64,000 bases of DNA from Streptomyces sp. 549 (GTDB taxonomy: Bacteria > Actinomycetota > Actinomycetes > Streptomycetales > Streptomycetaceae). Of this stretch, positions 15,993 to 23,433 are shown piece after piece. The stretch is taken from assembly GCF_030124175.1 (NCBI RefSeq), contig NZ_JASKMT010000010.1:62001-126000 (forward strand), given 5' to 3'. Made by a program: the position numbers and the translations under genes. The notes beneath the pieces are model-generated. The model searched no databases. It worked only from the letters and a program-made list of their open reading frames with translations, and was not told the origin of the DNA. Position 1 is the stretch's first letter. Each line of letters opens with the position of its first letter.

Positions 15993-17087
15993 CTACTCCT
16001 CCTCGCCGTACGGGCGGAGGCTGTCGGTCATCTTCTTGATGGTGGCGGGCGGCACCTCGTCGTCGACGCCCGTGTCGGTGACCATCACCCACAGCCGCAG
16101 CTCACGCGAGGCGTCCAGCCACGACACGGTGACGACCTTGCCGTCGGCGTCGCACTCGCCCTTCTTCTCGACGCCGGTCATCGTCGCGGTGGCGGTGTGC
16201 CCCTTGATGCCGTGCTTGTTGGAGAACGCCCGGGCCTTGCCGGACTTCAGCTTCTCCTTCTCCTCGCCGTAGGCGTAGAACACGAAGCTCTCCGCGGCGT
16301 TGACCGCGGCCACGTCCGTGTCGGTGGAGCCCTGCGCGCCCTTGGTGCCGACCACGGCCCGGGAGGAGTTCTTGGTGCACCACCCCTCCTTGAAGTAGGC
16401 GGGGGCGCTCATGGCGACCTGAGGGGCGGGGAAGAGCGCGTCCTCGTCGTCCTTCTTCTCGCCCCAGCCGACGATGGTCGTGGGCGACTTCAGGGACCAG
16501 TCCTTCGGCACGTCGAAGGCGCTGTGGTGCTTGGGGTTGACCACGACCTGCCAGCCCGGCACCACCGGGTCGGGTGTCTCCTCCTCGCCGGAGCCGCGCG
16601 GGCTGTCCGGGTCGGTGCCGCGGTCGTCGGTGCCCGGCTCATCCGTTCCCTCCGGCTCCGCCGACGGCGGGGCGCCGGACGGGTCCTTCCCTCCACTCGC
16701 GCTGTCCTTCTTGCCGTCGTCGCCCAGCAGGGCGAAGGCTGCCACGCCCGCCCCGGCGAGCACCGCGACCGAGGCCACGATCGCGATCACCATGTTGCGC
16801 CGGGACTTGCCGCCCTTCCCCGGCGGCAGCGGTCCGCCGGGCCCACCGGGGCTGCCCCACTGGCCATCGGGCTGCTGGTAGGGATTCGGCTGACCGTACC
16901 CCTGCGGTGGCCCGAATCCCGGCTGCTGTCCGTACCCCTGCGGGCCCGGTCCGCCCTGCGGGGGAGGCCCGCCCTGCTGGTAGGGGTTGGGCTGCTGGTA
17001 CCCCGGCTGCTGGTATCCCGGCTGCTGGTACGGGTTGGGCTGCTGGGGGTTCTGCTCGCCCCCCGGCTGCTGCTGTCCTGGCCACAT
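15993..17087 (-). CDS. Pro/Gln-rich single-pass membrane protein, unknown extracellular domain
   Basis: This 364-residue protein begins at ATG 17087 with about 85 residues of PYQQPGYQQPNPYQQGG-type low-complexity sequence on the cytoplasmic side. A basic KSRRNM and one membrane helix (VIAIVASVAVLAGAGVAAFALL) follow, then an acidic Ser/Pro/Asp linker. The extracellular domain contains VPGWQVVVNPKHHSAFDVP, GWCTKNSSRAVVG and VEKKGECDADG, with two Cys available for a disulfide. The architecture is frequent in Streptomyces. Its function is not known. Confidence 0.82.
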   Translation of the reverse strand: MWPGQQQPGGEQNPQQPNPYQQPGYQQPGYQQPNPYQQGGPPPQGGPGPQGYGQQPGFGPPQGYGQPNPYQQPDGQWGSPGGPGGPLPPGKGGKSRRNMVIAIVASVAVLAGAGVAAFALLGDDGKKDSASGGKDPSGAPPSAEPEGTDEPGTDDRGTDPDSPRGSGEEETPDPVVPGWQVVVNPKHHSAFDVPKDWSLKSPTTIVGWGEKKDDEDALFPAPQVAMSAPAYFKEGWCTKNSSRAVVGTKGAQGSTDTDVAAVNAAESFVFYAYGEEKEKLKSGKARAFSNKHGIKGHTATATMTGVEKKGECDADGKVVTVSWLDASRELRLWVMVTDTGVDDEVPPATIKKMTDSLRPYGEEE

Positions 17088-17195
17088 GGCGTGAACTCTA
17101 GGCGCGGGCGCGCGGGGAGGCCATGCCCGCCCCCCGGTTGGTACGCAGCTGCTACCGGGAGGCGAACGGCCCTGCGGCCACAAGCTACTCGCTGG

Positions 17196-17201
17196 TAATG
17201 T
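17196..17201 (+). promoter_or_regulatory. -10 element for a leaderless transcript
   Basis: TAATGT ends exactly 6 bp before ATG 17208, and no ribosome-binding sequence is present. Transcription should start on the start codon. Confidence 0.5.
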
Positions 17202-17207
17202 ACGGGC

Positions 17208-17660
17208 ATGCCAGAGAACCAGCCGTCCGTCGGCGAGATGATGTCGGCCACCGTGCCGATGGCCCGCACCCTCAACCTGGAGTTCGTCGAGACCAGCTCT
17301 GCCCGCGCGGTGGTCCGCCTGCCCGACCAGGCCGACTACCACAACCACGTGGGCGGCCCCCACGCCGGCGCCATGTTCACGCTGGGGGAGTCCGCCAGCG
17401 GAGCCATCGTGCTCGCCGCCTTCGGTGACCAGCTCTCGCGTGCGGTGCCGCTCGCGGTGAGCGCCGAGATCGGCTACCGCAAGCTGGCGATGGGAGTCGT
17501 CACCGCCACCGCGGAACTGGGCCGTCCCGCCGCCGAGGTGGTGGCGGAACTCGACGCCGGCGAGCGGCCCGAGTTCCCCGTGAAGGTCGCACTCACCCGC
17601 GAGGACGGCGCGGTCACCGGTGAAATGACGATTGTCTGGACACTTCGCCCGAGCAGTTGA
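17208..17660 (+). CDS. Hotdog-fold thioesterase-like protein (DUF4442)
   Basis: This 150-residue protein has a single hotdog domain: FVETSSARAVVRLPDQADYHNHVGGPHAGAMFTLGESASG, in which NHVGGPHAGAMF is the long-helix/active-loop region, and AEIGYRKLAMGVVTATAELGRP. DUF4442 and PaaI/YiiD-type members hydrolyse acyl-CoA thioesters. The substrate here is unknown. It is probably translated from a leaderless mRNA. Confidence 0.85.
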   Translation: MPENQPSVGEMMSATVPMARTLNLEFVETSSARAVVRLPDQADYHNHVGGPHAGAMFTLGESASGAIVLAAFGDQLSRAVPLAVSAEIGYRKLAMGVVTATAELGRPAAEVVAELDAGERPEFPVKVALTREDGAVTGEMTIVWTLRPSS

Positions 17661-17753
17661 CCTCGCCGGATCGGTTAGGCTTCCCGGCGTGTACCCGTCC
17701 GAGGGGAGCACGCCGGGAAGACCGGGCTGGTGGCATGACGGGGAGGATGGGCG

Positions 17754-18413
17754 TTGGACATCCAGGGTTGGCTGGAGACGATTCCACCGGTAGCGGTGTA
17801 CTCGCTGGTGACAGTGATCATCCTCGTGGAGATGCTCGGAGTGCCGCTGCCTGGTGAGATCATCCTCGTCAGCGCGGCGCTGCTGGCCTCGCAGGGCTAC
17901 GTGGACCCGGTGTGGGTGGCCGCCTGTGCCATCTTCGGAGCCTGCGTCGGCGACAGCCTGGGGTACCTGATCGGACGCCGCGGCGGCAGACCGCTCTTCG
18001 GGTGGCTGGGGCAGAAGTTCCCCAGGCACTTCTCACCGGACAACGTGGCCCTCGCCGAGCGCTCCTTCGAGCGCTGGGGCGCCTGGGCGGTCTTCTTCGG
18101 CCGGTTCGTCGCCCTGCTGCGCATCTTCGCCGGTCCGCTGGCGGGCGTGCTGCGCATGCCGTACTGGAAGTTCGCCGCGGCCGACATCCCCGGCGGCATC
18201 CTGTGGGCCGGCGGCACCACCGCCGTCGTCTACTACGCGGGCAAGGTCGCCGAGGAGTGGCTCAAGCGGTTCTCCTGGATCGGCCTGGTCCTCGCACTCC
18301 TGGCCGGTGTGTGCTCCTTCGCGATCATCAAGCGGCGGGCGAAGAAGATGGCCGCCCGGACGCTCACCGACACCACGCCCTCAGAGCGGCAGACGGTGCC
18401 CGCCGGCGAGTGA
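17754..18413 (+). CDS. DedA family membrane protein
   Basis: This 219-residue protein has the DedA signatures GVPLPGEIILVSAALLA, GDSLGYLIGRRGGRPLF and FGRFVALLRIFAGPLAGVLRMPYWKF, which contains the conserved R-x-x-P-x-x-x-G-like loop. Four or five membrane segments precede a basic tail. Bacterial DedA proteins have been shown to return undecaprenyl phosphate or phospholipids across the membrane and to affect envelope stress resistance. The reading begins with TTG 17754, supported by GGGAGG 8 bp upstream. An ATG at 17747 is out of frame. Confidence 0.88.
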   Translation: MDIQGWLETIPPVAVYSLVTVIILVEMLGVPLPGEIILVSAALLASQGYVDPVWVAACAIFGACVGDSLGYLIGRRGGRPLFGWLGQKFPRHFSPDNVALAERSFERWGAWAVFFGRFVALLRIFAGPLAGVLRMPYWKFAAADIPGGILWAGGTTAVVYYAGKVAEEWLKRFSWIGLVLALLAGVCSFAIIKRRAKKMAARTLTDTTPSERQTVPAGE

Positions 18414-18525
18414 CCCGCCACCCCGGCGCACGGACCAGCGGTGCGGACCGCCGCCGGGCGCCGCGGTCGCGGCCATGACGAGCCGACCGGCAGCGTCCTC
18501 AGGAACCAGGAAGCCAGGAGCGGCG

Positions 18526-19056
18526 ATGACAGACCGACCCCTGATCGCGGCGGTGGGCGGCCACGCCCCGCGCCTGGACCCGGACGCGTTCGCCGCGCCG
18601 ACCTCGGTGGTCACCGGCGACGTCACCCTCGCAGCCGGGTCGAGCATCTGGTACCACACGGTGCTGCGAGCCGACTGCGGTCCCATCACCGTCGGTGCCC
18701 GCAGCAACATCCAGGACAACTGCACCGTGCACGTCGACCCCGGCTTCCCCGTCACCGTCGGCGACCACGTCTCGGTCGGCCACAACGCCGTCCTGCATGG
18801 CTGCACGGTCGAGGACGGCGTGCTCGTCGGTATGGGTGCCACCGTGCTCAACGGCGCCGTCATCGGCACGGGGTCACTGGTGGCCGCACAGGCCCTGGTC
18901 CCGCAGGGCATGCGGGTGCCGCCGGGTTCGCTGGTGGCTGGTGTGCCCGCCAAGGTCCGGCGCGAGCTGGCCGACGAGGAACGCGCCCACCTGCGCCTGA
19001 ACGCCGACATGTACGTCGAGCTGGCGCGCACCCACCGCGAGGCGCACGGCGGCTGA
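18526..19056 (+). CDS. Gamma-carbonic anhydrase family protein
   Basis: This 176-residue left-handed beta-helix protein contains VTGDVTLAAGSSIWYHTVLRAD, NIQDNCTVHVD, VGHNAVLHGCTVEDGVLVGMGATVLNGAVIG and SLVAAQALVPQG. The three His that bind metal in the YrdA/CaiE/gamma-CA family are at VHVD, VGHNAVLHG. Such proteins are trimeric. Carbonic anhydrase activity is proven for some members only. CAGGAG stands 6 bp before ATG 18526. Confidence 0.9.
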   Translation: MTDRPLIAAVGGHAPRLDPDAFAAPTSVVTGDVTLAAGSSIWYHTVLRADCGPITVGARSNIQDNCTVHVDPGFPVTVGDHVSVGHNAVLHGCTVEDGVLVGMGATVLNGAVIGTGSLVAAQALVPQGMRVPPGSLVAGVPAKVRRELADEERAHLRLNADMYVELARTHREAHGG

Positions 19057-19142
19057 CCGCCCCCGCCCCCGCGGCACACGCCGGCCGGGCGTGTGGGGGC
19101 AAGATCACAACGGGCCGGACAGCCGACGCGGGCCGCGACCAC

Positions 19143-19148
19143 TACGGT
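19143..19148 (+). promoter_or_regulatory. -10 element for a leaderless transcript
   Basis: TACGGT ends 6 bp before GTG 19155, again placing transcription initiation on the start codon. Confidence 0.45.
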
Positions 19149-19154
19149 GAGGAC

Positions 19155-19907
19155 GTGCGCCCGACTCCCAACCCCCTCCCCGCGCTGCTGAGCCGCGTGG
19201 TGCACGGTGCGTGGCGCTGGGCCCAACGCGCCGGCTCGGTGACCGCGGACCGCCCCGGCCCGTACGCCTTCCGCCGTATCGGCGCGGGTACCCGGCTCGC
19301 CTTCCCGCAGGGCACGGTGTTCGGAACGCCCTGGATCGAACTGGGCGACCACTGCGTCATCGGCGCCGACGTCACGCTGACCGCGGGCATGATGCCCGAC
19401 CTCGAACTGGGACCCGACACGGTGCTGCGGCTGGGCAACGGCGTGGTGCTGGGCCGCGGCAGCCACGTCATCGCCGACACCTCGGTGACGATCGGCGACG
19501 ACGTGTTCTTCGGGCCGTACTGCTACGTCACGTCCACCAACCACTCCTACGACGACCCCGAGCAGCCGATCGGCAAGCAGTGGCCCAGGACGGCCCCGGT
19601 GGAGATCGGCCCCGGCAGCTGGATCGGGCACGGCGCGGTCATCCTGCCGGGGGCGCGGCTGGGCCGCAACGTCGTGGTGGCGGCCGGTTCGGTGGTGCGC
19701 GGCGAGGTCCCCGACCACGCCGTGGTCGCCGGGGCGCCGGCCCGGGTGGTGCGCCGCTGGGACGCCGAACAGGGCTGGCAGCCGCCGCTGCGCACCCCGG
19801 CACCCGTGCCGGTGCCCGAAGGTGTCTCCGTGGAACAACTGCTCGCGTTCACCGAGTCCGGTGACGAGCGCCGCCCGCCGGGCACACTGGACAGCACAGC
19901 CGGCTGA
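19155..19907 (+). CDS. Hexapeptide-repeat acyltransferase (LbH family)
   Basis: This 250-residue protein has a left-handed beta-helix made of hexapeptide repeats (IELGDHCVIGADVTLTAG, LRLGNGVVLGRGSHVIAD, VTIGDDVFFGPYCYVTSTNHSYDD). It also has the WIGHGAVILPGARLGRNVVVAAGSVVRGEVPDHAVVAGAPARVVR end typical of the maltose/nodulation acetyltransferase group. The STNHSYDD loop carries the likely catalytic His. The acceptor is probably a sugar or antibiotic-like alcohol but is not known. The helix is preceded by about 60 non-repeat residues. Confidence 0.86.
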   Translation: MRPTPNPLPALLSRVVHGAWRWAQRAGSVTADRPGPYAFRRIGAGTRLAFPQGTVFGTPWIELGDHCVIGADVTLTAGMMPDLELGPDTVLRLGNGVVLGRGSHVIADTSVTIGDDVFFGPYCYVTSTNHSYDDPEQPIGKQWPRTAPVEIGPGSWIGHGAVILPGARLGRNVVVAAGSVVRGEVPDHAVVAGAPARVVRRWDAEQGWQPPLRTPAPVPVPEGVSVEQLLAFTESGDERRPPGTLDSTAG

Positions 19908-19942
19908 CGACCGGTCCCGACCGGTGAGGGAAGGTGTGTACC

Positions 19943-20032
19943 GTGAACCGCCGCACGCAGCGGATCCTGCTGGTGACCCTGTTCGCCCTGCAGGCGGTCG
20001 CCCTGCTCCTGCTGGCGGTGCGGCACCTGTGA
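19943..20032 (+). CDS. Very small single-helix membrane peptide
   Basis: A 29-codon frame reads MNRRTQRILLVTLFALQAVALL and ends LLAVRHL. A positively charged front is followed by one hydrophobic helix. GTG 19943 has GAGGGAAGG a few bases upstream. It follows the acyltransferase gene by 35 bp. The arrangement (basic head, 18-20 residue helix, Arg-His tail) is that of real actinobacterial micro-membrane proteins. Function unknown, and its reality needs conservation evidence. Confidence 0.5.
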   Translation: MNRRTQRILLVTLFALQAVALLLLAVRHL

Positions 20033-20048
20033 GGGCGGGCGCCGCGGG

Positions 20049-20915
20049 TCAGCCGGCGACCAGCAGCACCGTTCCCATCAGCGCCAGCCCCGCACCGGCC
20101 GTCTGCACCGCGCGCAGCCGCTCCTGGAGCACGCCCCGGGCGGCCAGGGCGGTGACCACCGGGTACAGCGACGCCAGGACGGCGGCGACCGTCACCGGCC
20201 CGTGCTGCGCGGCGACCATGTAGGTGCCGTTGGCGGCCACGTCGGCCAGTCCGATCAGGGCCAGGGTCGGAAGGGCGGCCCGCAGCCCGGCGGAACCGTC
20301 CGCGGGCAGTGCCTTCGTGCCCGTGCGCGTCGCCGCCCACAGGGCCGCGCCGCCGACCGCGACGTTGAGCACGCGCTGCACGAACAGGGCGAGGAACAGC
20401 CCCGTCATGGTGGACGAGGCGTGTTCGATGAGCGCCATCACCGAGCCGAAACCGAAGGCGGCCAGCAGCGTGAGGCCCACGGTACGGCGGGCCACCGGTG
20501 CTCCGCCCACGCTCGGGCCGCAGGCCAGCACCACGCCGCTGACGGCGACCAGTACGCCGGCGATCTGCACCCAGCCGGGACGCTCGCCCAGTGCCAGTCC
20601 GACGCCCACCGGGACAGCCACCGCTCCCACCGCGCCGAGCGGTGACACCACGCCCATGGGGCCGAGGGCCAGCGCCTTGTAGAAGGCGAGCATGCCGATC
20701 GGTCCCACCACGCCCGCGGCCACGGCGAACCACAGCTGCGGGCCGATCTCGGACCAGCCGCCGGTGGCCACGACCACCACGCCCAGGGCCACGGCCGCCA
20801 GCGACTGCGAGACGACAACCACGGTGAGCGCCGACATGCGCCGGGTGACCAGGCCACCGCCGAAGTCGGCCAGCCCCCACATCAGGCTGGTCATCAAAGC
20901 CAGGACGGCGGTCAT
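20049..20915 (-). CDS. EamA/DMT-family transporter
   Basis: This 288-residue protein has ten hydrophobic segments in two EamA repeats. The first begins MTAVLALMTSLMWGLADFGGGLVTRR and the second includes LLAAFGFGSVMALIEHASS. The conserved GAVGAVAVPVGVGLALGERP and LASLYPVVTALAARGVLQER blocks at the repeat ends are clear. The family exports metabolites such as amino acids or nucleobases. ATG 20915 is chosen because GAGG lies 7 bp upstream. The gene is divergent from an XRE-cupin regulator that may control it. Confidence 0.88.
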   Translation of the reverse strand: MTAVLALMTSLMWGLADFGGGLVTRRMSALTVVVVSQSLAAVALGVVVVATGGWSEIGPQLWFAVAAGVVGPIGMLAFYKALALGPMGVVSPLGAVGAVAVPVGVGLALGERPGWVQIAGVLVAVSGVVLACGPSVGGAPVARRTVGLTLLAAFGFGSVMALIEHASSTMTGLFLALFVQRVLNVAVGGAALWAATRTGTKALPADGSAGLRAALPTLALIGLADVAANGTYMVAAQHGPVTVAAVLASLYPVVTALAARGVLQERLRAVQTAGAGLALMGTVLLVAG

Positions 20916-20936
20916 GGTCGTACCTCGCAGTACAGT

Positions 20937-20960
20937 GTGATGAACGGTTGGGTTCAGCAC
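20937..20960. promoter_or_regulatory. Inverted repeat between EamA and XRE-cupin genes
   Basis: GTGATGAAC (20937-20945) and GTTCAGCAC (20952-20960) match as inverted arms with one mismatch and a 6-bp spacer. Related GTGCATCAC and AGTGAAC strings follow at 20967-20982. It is a likely binding site for the adjacent regulator. Confidence 0.45.
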
Positions 20961-21023
20961 ACCGTAGTGCATCACAGTGAACTTATGCATTCAGAATAGT
21001 AGACTCCGTAGTGAAGGGCGTCC

Positions 21024-21596
21024 GTGACCGATCTCGACCACCTCACTCAGTCCCTGGCAAGAAACCTCAAACGGCTGCGCACCGAACGGGGGTTCACCTT
21101 GGACGCGCTCGCCGCGCGCGCCGGCGTGAGCCGCGGCATGCTGATCCAGATCGAGCAGGCCCGCACCAACCCCAGCGTCGGCACCGTCGTGAAGGTGGCC
21201 GACGCCCTGGGCGTCAGCATCACCGGCCTGCTCGACCACGAGCGGGGTGAGGCGGTACGCCTGGTGCCCGCCGAGCTGGCGGTCCGGCTCTGGAGTACCG
21301 AAGCGGGCAGCCACAGCACCCTGCTGGCCGGCACCGAAGCGCCCGGGCCGCTGGAACTGTGGAGCTGGCTGCTCATGCCCGGCGACGGCAGCAGCTCCGA
21401 CGCCCACCCGCCCGGTACGGCGGAACTGCTGCACGTGCGCGCGGGGGTTCTCACCCTCACCGTTGACGGCATCGACCACGAGGTGCCGGCCGGCACCTCG
21501 GCGACGTTCGGCTCGCACGTCCCGCACGGTTACCGCAACGACGGAGACGAGCCCGTGGAGATGACCCTCGCCGTGTCCGTCCCCGCCCCCCGCTGA
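21024..21596 (+). CDS. XRE-family regulator with C-terminal cupin domain
   Basis: The 190-residue protein has a Cro/C1 helix-turn-helix (LKRLRTERGFTLDALAARAGVSRGMLIQIEQARTNPSVGTVVKVADALGV, about residues 14-63). A cupin_2 domain follows, with HPPGTAELLHVRAGVLTLTVDG and HVPHGYRNDG in its C-terminal half. This architecture senses small metabolites and controls neighbouring transporters or catabolic genes. The divergent EamA exporter is the likely target. It starts at GTG 21024; no strong ribosome site is seen. Confidence 0.9.
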   Translation: MTDLDHLTQSLARNLKRLRTERGFTLDALAARAGVSRGMLIQIEQARTNPSVGTVVKVADALGVSITGLLDHERGEAVRLVPAELAVRLWSTEAGSHSTLLAGTEAPGPLELWSWLLMPGDGSSSDAHPPGTAELLHVRAGVLTLTVDGIDHEVPAGTSATFGSHVPHGYRNDGDEPVEMTLAVSVPAPR

Positions 21597-21614
21597 CGTC
21601 GCCCCCGGCTGGCT

Positions 21615-21636
21615 CCGCCCGCGTGCTGGCGGGCGG
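21615..21636. terminator. Hairpin between convergent genes
   Basis: CCGCCCGC (21615-21622) and GCGGGCGG (21629-21636) form an 8-bp stem with a 6-nt loop. It lies just past the XRE-cupin stop and before the end of the convergent CoA-binding gene. Confidence 0.5.
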
Positions 21637-21664
21637 GCCCCGTCCGTGAGCGGGCGGGAGCGCC

Positions 21665-22075
21665 TCAGGACGCCAGGCGGGGTATCTCGATCGCCGGGCA
21701 GCGGTCCATCACCATGTCCAGCCCAGCTGCCCTGGTGCGCTCCCGTGCCGCCTCGTCGACCACACCCAACTGGAACCACACCGCCTTCGCGCCCACCGCC
21801 ACCGCCTCGTCGGCGACACCCCCCGCCAGGGCGGAGTTGACGAACACGTCGACCACGTCGACGGGGAACGGCACATCGGCGAGCGAGGCGTAGCCCTTCT
21901 CCCCGTGTACGGTCTCCGCCTTCGGATGGACGGGCACCACCCGCTTGCCGAAGCGCTGGAGCACCGCGGCGACGCCGTAGGCCGCCCGGTCGGTGTTGGT
22001 GGACAACCCGACCACCGCCCACGTGTCGCCCGACTCCGTCAGAATCCGCCGCACTGCCTGCCGGTCCGCGTACAT
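21665..22075 (-). CDS. CoA-binding domain protein (YccU type)
   Basis: This 136-residue single-domain Rossmann protein has DTWAVVGLSTNTDRAAYGVAAVLQRFGKRVVPVHPKAETVHGEKGYASLADVPFPVDVVDVFVN, then AVWFQLGVVDEAARERTRAAGLDMVMDRCPAIE. This matches the CoA_binding_2 / YccU family, whose members bind CoA; the biological role is unclear. ATG 22075 (MYADRQAVRRIL) fits the family start. An ATG at 22123 is possible but would overlap the promoter of the divergent gene. Confidence 0.85.
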   Translation of the reverse strand: MYADRQAVRRILTESGDTWAVVGLSTNTDRAAYGVAAVLQRFGKRVVPVHPKAETVHGEKGYASLADVPFPVDVVDVFVNSALAGGVADEAVAVGAKAVWFQLGVVDEAARERTRAAGLDMVMDRCPAIEIPRLAS

Positions 22076-22122
22076 GTGGGAATGAACCCGCGCCCGCCGA
22101 CGGCCATTCCCGGCACCCCGCA

Positions 22123-22128
22123 TAGGGT
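22123..22128 (+). promoter_or_regulatory. -10 element for a leaderless transcript (yigZ-like)
   Basis: TAGGGT ends 6 bp before ATG 22135, and no ribosome-binding sequence precedes the start. Confidence 0.5.
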
Positions 22129-22134
22129 GGCCGC

Positions 22135-22761
22135 ATGCAGGAGCAGTACGCCACCGTCGCCACCGCGGGCACCCACGAGACGGAGGTCAACCGCTCCCGG
22201 TTCCTCTGCTCGCTCGCCCCGGCCGCCACGGAGCAGCAGGCGCTGGACCACCTCGCCGGTGTGCGCCGCGCACACCCCACCGCCAGCCACCACTGCTTCG
22301 CGTACGTCATCGGCGCCGACGCCGCCGTGCAGAAGGCGGGAGACGACGGCGAACCGGGCGGCACCGCCGGCCTGCCGATGCTGCAGATGCTGCTGCGCCG
22401 CGACATGCGCTACGTCGTCGCCGTCGTCACTCGCTACTTCGGCGGCACCAAACTCGGCGCCGGGGGGCTCATCCGGGCCTACTCCGGCGCGGTCGGCGCC
22501 GCGCTCGACACGCTGGGCACGGTCACCCGCCGCAGGTTCCGCCTCGTCCACGTCACCGTCGACCACCAGCGGGCCGGCCGCCTGGAGAACGACCTGCGCT
22601 CCACCGGCCGGGACGTGCGCGACGTCGTCTACGGGCAGGCCGTCACCCTGAGCGTGGGGCTGCCCGAAGCGGAGGTGGACACCTTCCGCGCCTGGCTGGC
22701 GGGCGCCACCGCGGGCGCCGCCACCGTGGAACTGGGCGGGGAGGCCTACGGCACGCCCTGA
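22135..22761 (+). CDS. YigZ/IMPACT family protein
   Basis: This 208-residue protein has the UPF0029/IMPACT N-terminal domain: EVNRSRFLCSLAPAATEQQALDHLAGVRRAHPTASHHCFAYVIG, AGDDGEPGGTAGLPMLQML and VVAVVTRYFGGTKLGAGGLIRAYSGAVGAAL. A DUF1949 ferredoxin-like C-terminal domain follows. The family is thought to act on nucleic acid or translation factors; no exact bacterial role is fixed. All signature motifs are intact. Expression is probably leaderless. Confidence 0.93.
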   Translation: MQEQYATVATAGTHETEVNRSRFLCSLAPAATEQQALDHLAGVRRAHPTASHHCFAYVIGADAAVQKAGDDGEPGGTAGLPMLQMLLRRDMRYVVAVVTRYFGGTKLGAGGLIRAYSGAVGAALDTLGTVTRRRFRLVHVTVDHQRAGRLENDLRSTGRDVRDVVYGQAVTLSVGLPEAEVDTFRAWLAGATAGAATVELGGEAYGTP

Positions 22762-22838
22762 GTACCGGGCCCGCGCCCGCCCGGCGCACGGGGACGCGCC
22801 GCATCCGCGGGTGCGGCCCCGGGCCCGCGGCCGGCGGG

Positions 22839-22844
22839 TACGTT
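22839..22844 (+). promoter_or_regulatory. -10 element for a leaderless transcript (yfcE-like)
   Basis: TACGTT ends 6 bp before GTG 22851, the same geometry as for several nearby genes. Confidence 0.45.
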
Positions 22845-22850
22845 GGCCGG

Positions 22851-23363
22851 GTGCGCCTGCTGCTGACGACGGACACCCACCTGCCCCGCCGCGCCAAGCA
22901 CCTCCCGCAGGAGCTGCTGGAGCGCGTCGACGCGGCCGACGCCGTGATCCACGCCGGTGACTGGGTGGACACCGACACGCTCGACCTGCTCGAACAGCGG
23001 TCCCGGCGGCTCGTCGCGGTGTACGGCAACAACGACGGCGCGGCGCTGCGGTCCCGCCTCCCGGAGACCGCCCGGGCGGAACTGGGCGGCCTGCGCTTCG
23101 CCGTGGTGCACGAGACCGGCCCCGCCCGCGGCCGGGAGCAGCGGTGCGCCGCCCGCTTCCCCGACGCGGACGTCCTGGTCTTCGGCCACAGCCACATCCC
23201 CTGGGACACCCGCGCCGCCACTCCCGGCGGCACCCTGCGGCTGCTCAACCCCGGCTCGCCGACCGACCGCAGAGCGCAGCCGCACTGCACCTACATGACT
23301 GCCGAGGCCGACGGCGGAGAGCTGACCGACGTGGTGCTGCACCGCCTTCCGCCCCGCCGCTGA
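22851..23363 (+). CDS. YfcE/MJ0936-type metallophosphoesterase
   Basis: This 170-residue calcineurin-like phosphoesterase has the metal-binding blocks TTDTHL (D-x-H), AGDW (GD), GNND (GN-[HN]) and GHSH. The order and length fit the YfcE phosphodiesterase family. The physiological substrate is unknown; family enzymes hydrolyse artificial phosphodiesters. The start is GTG 22851. It is close to, but separate from, the sbcD promoter downstream. Confidence 0.9.
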   Translation: MRLLLTTDTHLPRRAKHLPQELLERVDAADAVIHAGDWVDTDTLDLLEQRSRRLVAVYGNNDGAALRSRLPETARAELGGLRFAVVHETGPARGREQRCAARFPDADVLVFGHSHIPWDTRAATPGGTLRLLNPGSPTDRRAQPHCTYMTAEADGGELTDVVLHRLPPRR

Positions 23364-23419
23364 GCCCGCGGCGGGCAGCGGTTGCGGGGTTCGGGCCACG
23401 CGCTGTCAGTGGCGGGGCT

Positions 23420-23425
23420 TAGGGT
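23420..23425 (+). promoter_or_regulatory. -10 element upstream of sbcD
   Basis: TAGGGT lies 8 bp before ATG 23434, consistent with a leaderless or near-leaderless sbcDC transcript. Confidence 0.4.
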
Positions 23426-23433
23426 CGGTGACC

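Noticed and set aside
16800..17087. CRISPR-like or tandem repeat in the PYQQPG-coding stretch
   Set aside because: The periodic DNA simply encodes a low-complexity Pro/Gln/Gly/Tyr protein segment; there are no spacers.
17088..18029. Upstream in-frame extension of the Pro/Gln-rich membrane protein to 678 codons
   Set aside because: The extension lies antisense to the thioesterase-like and DedA genes and lacks any domain; the protein proper starts at the Met before the PQQ-rich stretch.
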